In this document: in pieces, positions 1 to 5,571 of the stretch | Position numbering within the stretch: the first letter of the stretch is position 1 | Layout of the letters: each line of letters begins with the position of its first letter | Source: DATLZM01 sp035559315 | Lineage (GTDB): Bacteria > Actinomycetota > UBA4738 > HRBIN12 | Length of the DNA stretch: 6,207 bases | Assembly: GCA_035559315.1 (NCBI GenBank) | Contig: DATMBJ010000026.1 | Span: 1 to 6,207 of the forward strand | Reading direction: 5' to 3' | Program-made: the position numbers and the translations under genes | The notes under the pieces: generated by a model | The model's input: only the letters and a program-made list of their open reading frames with translations | Database searches by the model: none | What the model was told of the DNA's origin: nothing

Positions 1-510
1 GCCACCGTGGGCCTGGCCGGCCTGGGCTGGGGCGCGGTGATGGCCGGGCGCGCGGAGCGCTTCGAGCGGGCCGCCCTCGAGGCCGAGCGGCGGCAGGACC
101 TGATCGCGAGGCGCCTCGCCGCGCTCCTCGAGACCGCGCCCTTCGCCGGCCGGGACGATGCGCGGGTGGTCCAGCTCACGCCCGCCCCCTCCGCCCCGGT
201 GGCCGGCGGGGCCGTGGTGCTGCTCGCGTCGCCGCGCCGCCTGGACCTGGCGGTCGCGCTCCTGGCCGGGCTGGACCCCGCGGACCGGGGGGCGTTCCCC
301 TACCGCGTCTCCCTGCTCGGGCCGCGGGGGCGGGAGCTCCTCGTGGCCCGGATCGGCCTCCACGAGGTGGGGCGCGACGGCTCGGCGGAGGAGGCCGGGG
401 AGTTCCCCGAGGACCTCTCGACCTTCACCGACGTCGTCGTCCGCGACGCGCGGGGCGCCGTGGTGCTCCGCGGCGCGGTCCCCACGACGGAGGAGGAGGC
501 CACGGCCTAG
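1..510 (+). CDS. Probable anti-sigma factor (RskA-like), C-terminal part; 5' end outside window
   Basis: The frame is open from base 1 to a TAG stop at 508-510, giving 169 visible residues, so the gene starts upstream. The first ~15 residues (ATVGLAGLGWGAVMAG) are hydrophobic and small, fitting the end of a transmembrane helix. About 30 charged, Glu/Arg/Leu-rich residues follow (RAERFERAALEAERRQ), a likely short coiled coil or linker. The rest, from about residue 55, is a beta-rich domain with short hydrophobic strands (GGAVVLLASP, YRVSLLGPRGRELLVARIG, FTDVVVRDARGAVVLRGAVP). This order of membrane helix, coiled linker and Ig-like beta domain resembles the extracytoplasmic half of anti-sigma-K/RskA family proteins. 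In that family the missing cytoplasmic N-terminus would hold an ECF sigma factor. The GTG at 7 lies inside the membrane helix and is not a credible start. Another single-pass beta-domain protein is possible; I rely on overall pattern, not a diagnostic motif. Confidence 0.5.
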   Translation, partial: ATVGLAGLGWGAVMAGRAERFERAALEAERRQDLIARRLAALLETAPFAGRDDARVVQLTPAPSAPVAGGAVVLLASPRRLDLAVALLAGLDPADRGAFPYRVSLLGPRGRELLVARIGLHEVGRDGSAEEAGEFPEDLSTFTDVVVRDARGAVVLRGAVPTTEEEATA

Positions 511-537
511 GCGGCACCGCCCCCGCGGTCGGCGGAT

Positions 538-552
538 GCCCGCCGGGCGGGC
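538..552. repeat. Short GC hairpin in the gap before the nucleotidyltransferase gene
   Basis: The arms GCCCG (538-542) and CGGGC (548-552) are perfectly complementary around a 5-base loop. It sits 28 bases after the anti-sigma-like stop and 6 bases before the candidate -10 hexamer. No T-tract follows, so it is a poor classical terminator. Its position overlaps where a -35 element would lie, so an operator role is equally possible. In DNA this GC-rich, such a stem may also be chance. Confidence 0.25.
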
Positions 553-558
553 CCGCGG

Positions 559-564
559 TACGAT
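559..564 (+). promoter_or_regulatory. Candidate -10 element (TACGAT) for a possibly leaderless start
   Basis: TACGAT matches the TAnnAT form of the sigma-70 -10 element and is one of the few AT-containing stretches in the gap. It ends 8 bases before the ATG at 573, which would place transcription initiation at or next to the start codon. No purine-rich ribosome-binding site is present between 565 and 572 (GCGGGCGC), consistent with leaderless translation. No convincing -35 is visible. Based on sequence resemblance only. Confidence 0.35.
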
Positions 565-572
565 GCGGGCGC

Positions 573-1922
573 ATGCCCGGAGCGACCGAGATCGTCGGGA
601 TCGGCCTCGCCGGGGGGCAGGGGGTGCGGGCGCGCCCGCTGACGCTCAAGGCCCCCGGGTACCTCAGGTCCAAGGCCGCGATGTCGTTCCTTGGGCGGCG
701 CCTCATCCAGTGGGTGATCGCGATCCTCTCGAGCGAGGGGATCAAGCAGTACTACATCATCGCCCACGGGAAGGAGAACCGGTACCAGATCAAGGTCATG
801 ATCGGGTACGGGGAGCCGTTCGGCGTCGACGTGATGTACTCGCCGGTGAAGTACGACCCGCTGTCGACGGGGAGCGCGGACTCCACGCTCCGGATGATGG
901 AACACTGGGACCTCCGGCAGCGGGCGCTGGTCTTCCCCACGGACTCGATCATCGACTTCGACCTCGAACCGATGCACCGCGCGCACGTGGAGCGCGAGGC
1001 GCTGGTCACGATCACAGCGATGACCCGGGCGCCCGACGAGGTCGCCGAGAAGTACGGTGTGATGCTCGCGGACCCCGACGGGCGGGTGACCGAGTTCGTC
1101 GAGAAGCCGACGCTCGCGGAGCTCCGGGAGCACTTCCGCGCGCAGACCGAGGAGGAGTTCCGGGCCCTGCCGCTGCTCACGAACGCCGGCTTCTACCTGG
1201 TCGAGACCGAGGTCCTCCGCGAGGTGGCCGACCATCCCGAGGTCCGGGAGCTCCGGACCCGGCGGCTCGACTTCGGCAAGGACCTCCTGCCGTGGCTCGT
1301 GGGGAAGGGGTTCCCGGTCTACGCGTACCCGGTGCGGCGGATCGGGGACCTCGGGAACGTCCGCGACTACGTCGAGACCATGGTCGACGTCCTCCACGGG
1401 CGCTTCGAGTCGGTGGACCGCCTCCTCGGCCCGGCCTTCGACCCCGAGCGGAACGTGTGGATCGCGCCCGAGACGCTCTCGATGCGGGACTCGATCACCG
1501 GGACCACGCTCGCCGAGAAGCTCGAGCTGGGCACGGTGCACATCGGCCCCGCCGTGCGGATCGGCCGGTACTGCGAGATCGCCCCCGGCGCGGTGATCCT
1601 GGAATCGAACCTCGACGACGACGTCGAGGTCCGGGAGGGGGCGATGATCATCCGTTCCCAGATCCGCGACGGCGCGATCGTCGGCCCCGGGGCCCAGATC
1701 CGCGAGTCGGTGGTGGGCTCGATGGCCGAGATCCGATCGGAGCCCGACCTGCCCACGATCCTCGAGCGGTTCTGCGCCGTGGGCGACGAGGTCACGGTCC
1801 AGGCGGGCGTCCACCTGGCCGGCAACGTCTCCGTGTACCCCCGGCTCAAGGTGCCGAAGGGGATCCGGGTTCCCGAGGGCACGGAGCTCACGAGCCCCGC
1901 CGACGTCCTGAGGTACCTCTGA
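573..1922 (+). CDS. GlgC-like sugar-1-phosphate nucleotidyltransferase with C-terminal left-handed beta-helix
   Basis: This cytoplasmic enzyme (449 residues) should join a nucleoside triphosphate and a sugar-1-phosphate to make an NDP-sugar and pyrophosphate. The N-terminal Rossmann-like domain (about 5-275) carries the glycine-rich loop LAGGQGVRARPLT (12-24), a GlgC-style block with Lys34 (SKAAMSFLGRRLI), an acidic metal motif LVFPTD (119-124), the sugar-phosphate motif EFVEKP (174-179), TNAGFYLV (203-210) and DFGKDLLPWL (233-242, very GlgC-like). From about 320 to 425, isoleucine/valine-rich repeats (VHIGPAVRIGRYCEIAPGA and following) form a left-handed beta-helix, as in GlgC and GlmU. The length is typical of GlgC. 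Oddities are Val18 where Thr is usual in GxGTR, and no clean PK(P) signature. The ATG fits the family N-terminus; no ribosome-binding site is visible. The next gene starts 4 bases downstream. The specific sugar and nucleotide cannot be told from the sequence, so I give no symbol. Confidence 0.85.
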   Translation: MPGATEIVGIGLAGGQGVRARPLTLKAPGYLRSKAAMSFLGRRLIQWVIAILSSEGIKQYYIIAHGKENRYQIKVMIGYGEPFGVDVMYSPVKYDPLSTGSADSTLRMMEHWDLRQRALVFPTDSIIDFDLEPMHRAHVEREALVTITAMTRAPDEVAEKYGVMLADPDGRVTEFVEKPTLAELREHFRAQTEEEFRALPLLTNAGFYLVETEVLREVADHPEVRELRTRRLDFGKDLLPWLVGKGFPVYAYPVRRIGDLGNVRDYVETMVDVLHGRFESVDRLLGPAFDPERNVWIAPETLSMRDSITGTTLAEKLELGTVHIGPAVRIGRYCEIAPGAVILESNLDDDVEVREGAMIIRSQIRDGAIVGPGAQIRESVVGSMAEIRSEPDLPTILERFCAVGDEVTVQAGVHLAGNVSVYPRLKVPKGIRVPEGTELTSPADVLRYL

Positions 1923-1926
1923 CGCC

Positions 1927-2931
1927 GTGCGCTTCGGGCTCGCGCTCCCGCACTACGACTTCTCGCTCGACGGCCGGCGGGTCTCGTTCGACGCCGTGGC
2001 CGGGTGGGCGCGGCGCGCGGAAGCCCTGGGGTTCGATTCCGTGTGGGTCTCGGACCACTTCTTCCTCTCGCTCGGGCGGTACGGCGGGCCCGACCGACCG
2101 CAGGGGTCCCTCGAGCCCCTCACCACGCTCGCGGGGCTCGCCGCGGTCACCGAGCGCGTGCGGCTGGGGACGCTCGTGCTCTGCGCGCCGTTCCGCCACC
2201 CGGCGGTCCTGGCGAAGCAGGCCACCGCCCTCGACCTGCTCTCCGGCGGCCGCGTGGACCTGGGGGTCGGCGCCGGCTGGTACCGGGAGGAGTTCGAGGC
2301 GTTCGGGTACCGGTTCGGGACGGTGGGGGAGCGGTTCCGGATCCTCGAGGAGACGGTGCGGGCCCTCGGGCTCCTGCTCCCCGGGGGGCCCGCCACGTTC
2401 GAGGGGCGCCACGTCGCCCTCCGCGACGCGTACAACCACCCCCCGCCCGCGCAGCGGCCGCGCCCGCCCATCTGGATCGGCGCCAAGGGCGGCGAGCGGG
2501 CGCTCCGGCTCGCCGCGCGCCACGCCGACGGGTGGAACACCGTGTGGCGGTGGACGCCGCGGGCCTACGGCGAGCGGGTCGCGGTCGCGCGACGGATCTG
2601 CGAGGAGGAGGGGCGCGATCCGTCGACGCTCCGGCTCTCGCTCGGGCTCGCCACGCTCGTGGGGGAGGACGAGCGGGACCTGGTCGCGCGGTTCCGCGCC
2701 CTCCAGCGGTGGACCCCGGGCGGGGCCCTCGACGGCGAGCTCCTCGACGCGTACGCGGTCGACACCCTGACCGGGACGCCGGAACGGGTCGTCGAGCGGC
2801 TCGCGGCCTTCGCCGAGCTGGGCGTGGAGGAGGTGATCGTGGGGGCGGCCTCGGTCCCGTTCGCGATCTTCGACCCCGGGATGGTGGAGCTGTTCGCGGA
2901 GGCGGTGATCCCCGCGGCCCGGGGCCTGTGA
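1927..2931 (+). CDS. LLM-class (luciferase-like) F420/flavin-dependent oxidoreductase
   Basis: This is a 334-residue TIM-barrel oxidoreductase of the bacterial luciferase-like family; members transfer hydride or oxygen using F420 or FMN. Family blocks appear in order: GFDSVWVSDHFF (35-46), ERVRLGTLVL with PFRHPAVLAKQATALDLLSGGR (76-109), the signature DLGVGAGWYREEFEAFGYRF (111-130), PPIWIGAKGGERALRLAARHADGWN (180-204) and a C-terminal GTPERVVERLAAFAELGVEEVIV segment. The GVGAGW..EF..FG pattern is common in F420-dependent branches, so F420 is more likely than FMN, but this is inference. Substrate is unknown. The start is GTG, 4 bases after the nucleotidyltransferase stop. GAGGT at 1910-1914, inside the preceding gene, can serve as a ribosome-binding site with a slightly long 12-base spacing. 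The stop (TGA 2929-2931) overlaps the next start, so the three genes are probably co-transcribed. Confidence 0.9.
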   Translation: MRFGLALPHYDFSLDGRRVSFDAVAGWARRAEALGFDSVWVSDHFFLSLGRYGGPDRPQGSLEPLTTLAGLAAVTERVRLGTLVLCAPFRHPAVLAKQATALDLLSGGRVDLGVGAGWYREEFEAFGYRFGTVGERFRILEETVRALGLLLPGGPATFEGRHVALRDAYNHPPPAQRPRPPIWIGAKGGERALRLAARHADGWNTVWRWTPRAYGERVAVARRICEEEGRDPSTLRLSLGLATLVGEDERDLVARFRALQRWTPGGALDGELLDAYAVDTLTGTPERVVERLAAFAELGVEEVIVGAASVPFAIFDPGMVELFAEAVIPAARGL

Positions 2932-3176
2932 TGGACGCGCTCGAGGCTGCCCTCGCCGTGCTGCGGGAGGAGGGACGCCCGCTCCACTGGACCGTGATCC
3001 AGGACCGCGCGCTCCGCCGCGGCTACCTCGACCCCTTCGCGGTCCCGGACGTCCGCCGGGAGCTGCTCGCCGCCCTCGCGCGGGGGGCGCGGGAGGGCCG
3101 GGTGGTGAAGGTCGACGTCGGCGTCTACGCCATCCCGGAGGAGGGCGAGGCCGGGCCGTCGGGTCCGGCGAGCTAA
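2931..3176 (+). CDS. Small free-standing HARE-HTH-like winged-helix protein
   Basis: This is an 81-residue protein starting at the ATG that overlaps the oxidoreductase stop in TGATG, the usual arrangement for translational coupling. The sequence reads as a HARE-HTH (HB1/ASXL, RpoE-delta N-terminal-like) winged helix. Helix 1 is LEAALAVLREEG (4-15), followed by the typical RPLHWTVIQDRALRRGYL (17-33), then a helix VRRELLAALARGAREG (41-56) and a wing strand ending in VVKVDVGVYAI (58-68). The tail after residue 69 is short, Glu/Gly/Pro-rich and probably disordered. Known HARE-HTH domains are mostly fused to nucleases, DNA-modifying enzymes or RNA polymerase delta; here nothing is fused. DNA or RNA polymerase binding is inferred from the fold alone. 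The reading frame stays open far upstream through the oxidoreductase gene, but that part is arginine/proline-rich noise, which hides this gene. Family assignment is from memory of the domain pattern. Confidence 0.65.
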   Translation: MDALEAALAVLREEGRPLHWTVIQDRALRRGYLDPFAVPDVRRELLAALARGAREGRVVKVDVGVYAIPEEGEAGPSGPAS

Positions 3177-3436
3177 CCCGCGGCCGCGGAGCGCGTCGCG
3201 CCGCGGCGGCCCCGGGTCGACGCGGAGCGCTTCGCCGCGGTCTTCCGGGCCGTCTCGGCCTTCGCGACGGTGCCCTTCCGACGCCCGGGCCGCGGGCGTC
3301 GGGCGCCCTTCACGAGCTCCGCGACGTGGGTGGCGCAGAGGTCCTTCACGAGGTTGCGCCTCCCCACCCTGATCGTGACGGTCTCGGCCGCCGGCTCCCC
3401 GCACACGTCGCAAACCAGGATCGTTCGCTCACCCAT
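3173..3436 (-). CDS. Small zinc-finger protein with basic, histone-like tail (function unknown)
   Basis: This gene encodes 87 residues. The N-terminal half (1-42) carries Cys9-x2-Cys12 (VCDVCGEP) and Cys34-x2-His37 (DLCATHVAEL), a plausible single zinc site of CCCH type, with a strand-like TVTIRVGRRN between them. The C-terminal half (43-87) has 16 Lys/Arg and one Glu, spaced by Ala, Gly, Ser and Thr (for example AKAETARKTAAKRSASTRGR), like histone H1 or actinobacterial nucleoid-protein tails. Nucleic-acid binding is therefore likely, but this is inference and I do not recognise a named family. The ATG at 3436-3434 is chosen because the conserved-looking cysteine block begins right after it and GGAGGG lies about 12 bases upstream; the frame continues upstream as antisense noise through glpX. 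It is the last gene of the minus-strand block, 86 bases after glpX, and its TAG stop overlaps the opposing TAA. Confidence 0.75.
   Translation of the reverse strand: MGERTILVCDVCGEPAAETVTIRVGRRNLVKDLCATHVAELVKGARRPRPGRRKGTVAKAETARKTAAKRSASTRGRRGATRSAAAG
3178..3206. repeat. GC-rich inverted repeats just past the plus-strand stop
   Basis: A perfect 12-base palindrome CCGCGGCCGCGG spans 3178-3189, two bases after the TAA of the HARE-HTH-like gene. Its first seven bases (CCGCGGC) also pair with GCCGCGG at 3200-3206 across a 15-base loop. Either fold could slow or stop plus-strand transcription, but there is no T-tract. The region also encodes the Arg/Ala-rich tail of the opposing gene (codons such as GCC and CGC), which can create such repeats without any selection for structure. 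Confidence 0.3.
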
Positions 3437-3468
3437 CGTTCCCGTTCTCCCTCCGGGTCGGTTCCCAT

Positions 3469-3497
3469 ACCATAGCGCGAATCCGGGATATTTCCAC
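3469..3497 (-). promoter_or_regulatory. Weak candidate promoter for the zinc-finger gene
   Basis: Read on the minus strand, GTGGAA (3497-3492) and TATGGT (3474-3469) are separated by exactly 17 bases. TATGGT fits the TAnnnT -10 pattern; the -35 match is poor. This is the most AT-rich stretch between glpX and the zinc-finger gene, and would leave a leader of about 25 bases with a GGAGGG ribosome-binding site. Two copies of CCGGGTCGG (plus-strand 3453-3461 and 3504-3512) flank it. The gene may also be read through from glpX. Confidence 0.25.
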
Positions 3498-3522
3498 CTC
3501 CTCCCGGGTCGGGCTCCGGCGG

Positions 3523-4515
3523 CTAGCGGCGGTACGAGCGGCCGGTGAATCGCTCGAGTTTCTCGAACCTGTGGTGCGCTTCGATGGAACGGACGGTCCC
3601 CGAGCGCGACCGCATCACCATCGAGAACGTGGTCGCGCCGTCGCGGTGGTACCGCACCCCCGGGAGGAGCGACCCGTCCGTGATCCCCGTCGCGGCGAAG
3701 AACACGTCTTCCCCGGAGACCAGGTCCTCGGTCGTGAGCACCCGGGCCGCGTCGAGGCCGGCCTCCTGGAGCCTGGCCCGCTCCTCGTCGCTCCTGGGGA
3801 AGAGCCGGCCCTGGATCGCGCCGCCCAGGCACTTCAGGGCCGCCGCGGCCACCACGCCCTCGGGGGTTCCGCCGATCCCCATCAGGAGGTCCACGCCGGA
3901 CCCGGGGGTTGCGGCGGCGATCGCCGGCGCGACGTCCCCGTCGGGGACGAGGGAGACGCGGGCCCCGGCCTCGCGGACCCGGCGGATCAGCTCGCGGTGG
4001 CGGTCGCGGTCCAGCACGACCACGGTGATCTCCTCGGGGCGCACGCCCTTCGCCTCCGCGACCGACCGGACGTTCTCCTCGGGCGGGGCGGTGACGTCGA
4101 TCGCGTCGACCGCCTCCGGGCCGACGGCCACCTTCTCCATGTAGACCGCGGCCCCCGGGAAGAACATCGTCCCCCGCTCCGAGAGCGCCATCACCGAGAG
4201 CGCGTTCGGCTGTCCCAGGGCCGTGAGGCGGGTGCCGTCGATGGGATCGACGGCGACGTCGACCGCCGGCCCCTGCCCGTTCCCCACGCGCTCGCCGTTG
4301 TAGAGCATCGGCGCGTGGTCCTTCTCGCCCTCCCCGATCACGACCACGCCGTCCATCGCGACCGTATCGACCATGATCCGCATCGCGTCGACCGCGGCGC
4401 GGTCGGCCGCCTCCTTGTCGCCGCGGCCGATCCACCGGCCGGCGGCGAGCGCGGCGGCCTCGGTGACCCGGACCAGCTCGAGCGCGAGGTTCCGGTCCGG
4501 CTGTCGTTCGGCCAT
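3523..4515 (-). CDS. glpX: Class II fructose-1,6-bisphosphatase (GlpX)
   Basis: This cytoplasmic, metal-dependent enzyme hydrolyses fructose-1,6-bisphosphate to fructose-6-phosphate, the committing step of gluconeogenesis. The 330 residues match the family's usual length. Diagnostic blocks are RNLALELVRVTEAAALAAGRWIGRGDKEAAD (8-38), DGVVVIGEGEKDHAPMLYNGE (55-75), the metal/phosphate motif VDPIDGT (89-95), MGIGGTPEGV (212-221), GRLFPRSDEER (236-246) and FFAATGITDG (272-281). By comparison with E. coli GlpX, Asp33, Glu62, Asp90 and Glu219 are the likely metal and substrate ligands. I place the start at the ATG at 4515: an earlier in-frame ATG at 4548 would add only 11 Gly/Pro-rich residues, whereas AGGGGGGGAG lies just upstream of 4515 and the family N-terminus begins here. 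It follows the SDR gene by 34 bases. In actinobacteria this is commonly the main FBPase. Confidence 0.95.
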   Translation of the reverse strand: MAERQPDRNLALELVRVTEAAALAAGRWIGRGDKEAADRAAVDAMRIMVDTVAMDGVVVIGEGEKDHAPMLYNGERVGNGQGPAVDVAVDPIDGTRLTALGQPNALSVMALSERGTMFFPGAAVYMEKVAVGPEAVDAIDVTAPPEENVRSVAEAKGVRPEEITVVVLDRDRHRELIRRVREAGARVSLVPDGDVAPAIAAATPGSGVDLLMGIGGTPEGVVAAAALKCLGGAIQGRLFPRSDEERARLQEAGLDAARVLTTEDLVSGEDVFFAATGITDGSLLPGVRYHRDGATTFSMVMRSRSGTVRSIEAHHRFEKLERFTGRSYRR

Positions 4516-4526
4516 CGCTCCCCCCC
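4516..4526 (-). promoter_or_regulatory. Ribosome-binding site that decides the glpX start
   Basis: On the minus strand the bases immediately before the ATG at 4515 read AGGGGGGGAGCG, a purine-rich Shine-Dalgarno-like run about 4 bases from the start. The alternative ATG at 4548 has no comparable sequence and lies just after the upstream gene's TAG stop, so the downstream start is preferred. Confidence 0.55.
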
Positions 4527-4546
4527 TGGGGTCTCCGGGCCCGCCC

Positions 4547-4552
4547 ATCCTA
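4547..4552 (-). promoter_or_regulatory. Possible -10 hexamer (TAGGAT) upstream of glpX
   Basis: TAGGAT on the minus strand (4552-4547) matches TAnnAT and would start a transcript roughly 25 bases before the glpX ATG, with the ribosome-binding site inside the leader. It overlaps the TAG stop of the SDR gene, so the resemblance may simply be a by-product of that stop codon. No clear -35 is seen; read-through from pgsA is the simpler model. Confidence 0.2.
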
Positions 4553-5566
4553 CGCGGCGCCGGGGCCGGACCGCCCGGCGGGCGCCGGCAGCAGCCCCCG
4601 CGCCGCGTACCACTCGAGCGCGCGGCGGAGGGTCTCCTCGACCGGCGTGTACCGCAGGCCGAGTTCCCGCTCCGCCCGGGAGCCGTCGTAGGCGTGCCCG
4701 TGGAGCAGCGTGCGCACCATCTCCCGGCAGACGGGCGCCCTGCGGCCGAGGAGCCCCGCGGCGAGCTCGACGGCGCCCGCGATCCCCAGGGCCGCCCGGG
4801 GGGGCAGGAACCACGCGCGGGGGCGGAACCCGGCGACCCGGGCGAACAGGTCCAGGGCCTCCCGGACCGTGAGGGTCGCCCCCGCGAGCAGGTACCGCTC
4901 CCCCGGCGCCCCCCGCCGCTCGGCGAGCAGGTGGCCCTCGGCGCAGTCCGCCACGTCGACCACGCTGAACCGGGCGTCGACGAGGAACGGGAGGCGCCCC
5001 CGCGCCGCGGCCAGCAGGAGCCGGGCCGTCCCCGTGACCCGGCCCGGACCCTGGACCGAGGCCGGGTTCACGCACACCACGTCCACCCCCAGGGCCCGTC
5101 CCAGCTCGAGCGCCCGGCGCTCGGCGAGGTGCTTCGAGCGTTCGTAGGCGGAGAGGTAGGCCCCCCGGTGCGGCGTGTCCTCGCGCCCGACCGTGCCCGC
5201 GGGCTCGCCGATCGCGGAGGCCGAGGAGGTGTGGACCACCCGGCGGACCCCGGCCGCCGCCGCCGCCCGCAGCACGTTCGCCGTCCCCTCCACGTTCGTC
5301 CGCAGCATCGGCCCCGGGTCCGGGAGGCACATCGCGTTGACCCCGGCGGCGTGGAACACCACGTCGCATCCCCGCATGGCCTCGAGGAGCGACGAGGGGT
5401 CGAGCACGTCGCCCCGCACGGCCCGCGCGCCGGCCGCCTCGACGGCCCGGGCGGCGTCCCCCGACCGCGCCAGGGCCCGGACCGACCGGCCCTCCGCCAC
5501 CAGGCGCGCGAGGACCGCGCCTCCGACGAACCCCGATCCCCCCGTGACCAGGACGTCGCCCGCCAC
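4550..5566 (-). CDS. Extended SDR family NAD(P)-dependent epimerase/reductase
   Basis: This 338-residue protein has the full pattern of an extended short-chain dehydrogenase. The nucleotide-binding motif is VTGGSGFVG (7-15), followed by RGDVLD (51-56, adenine-ring Asp53), FHAAG (71-75), the NVEGT block (91-95), RVVHTSSASAIG (109-120, active-site Ser114/Ser115) and the catalytic Tyr141-x3-Lys145 (YERSK), then NPASVQGPG (168-175). The C-terminal substrate half (VDVADCAEGHLLA, GERYLLAG, LTVREALDLFARVAGFRP) resembles the dihydroflavonol-4-reductase / HpnA-like / 3-beta-HSD-like branch more than GalE, so the substrate could be a sugar nucleotide, a sterol/hopanoid or a lipid-linked group. The GTG at 5566 is the only sensible start: it lies just before the Rossmann strand and 5 bases after the pgsA stop. 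The frame continues upstream as antisense or offset noise inside pgsA. Tight coupling to pgsA suggests co-transcription. Confidence 0.9.
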   Translation of the reverse strand: MAGDVLVTGGSGFVGGAVLARLVAEGRSVRALARSGDAARAVEAAGARAVRGDVLDPSSLLEAMRGCDVVFHAAGVNAMCLPDPGPMLRTNVEGTANVLRAAAAAGVRRVVHTSSASAIGEPAGTVGREDTPHRGAYLSAYERSKHLAERRALELGRALGVDVVCVNPASVQGPGRVTGTARLLLAAARGRLPFLVDARFSVVDVADCAEGHLLAERRGAPGERYLLAGATLTVREALDLFARVAGFRPRAWFLPPRAALGIAGAVELAAGLLGRRAPVCREMVRTLLHGHAYDGSRAERELGLRYTPVEETLRRALEWYAARGLLPAPAGRSGPGAA

Positions 5567-5571
5567 GCGCG

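Noticed and set aside
507..1814. 435-codon minus-strand frame opposite the nucleotidyltransferase
   Set aside because: Asp/Arg/His/Leu/Pro-rich antisense translation with no domain pattern; the plus strand carries a complete, motif-bearing enzyme.
158..2770. 870-codon plus-strand reading frame across three genes
   Set aside because: Translation is almost wholly Arg, Pro, Gly, Ser and Ala without family motifs; it is an offset shadow of the nucleotidyltransferase and oxidoreductase genes, open only because stops are rare at this GC content.
2004..2930. Upstream extension of the HARE-HTH-like gene frame
   Set aside because: Arg/Ala/Pro/Gly noise overlapping the oxidoreductase; the recognisable domain begins exactly at the ATG at 2931 that overlaps the preceding stop.
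3437..4435. Upstream extension of the zinc-finger gene frame through glpX
   Set aside because: Gly/Arg-rich noise in another frame of glpX; the cysteine block starts just after the ATG at 3436.
4516..4548. Eleven-residue N-terminal extension of GlpX from the ATG at 4548
   Set aside because: Gly/Pro-rich, outside the family's usual N-terminus, and a strong ribosome-binding site precedes the ATG at 4515.
3571..4872. 433-codon plus-strand frame opposite glpX and the SDR gene
   Set aside because: Antisense shadow, rich in Asp/His/Arg then Arg/Pro/Ala, with no motifs, spanning the boundary of two real minus-strand genes.
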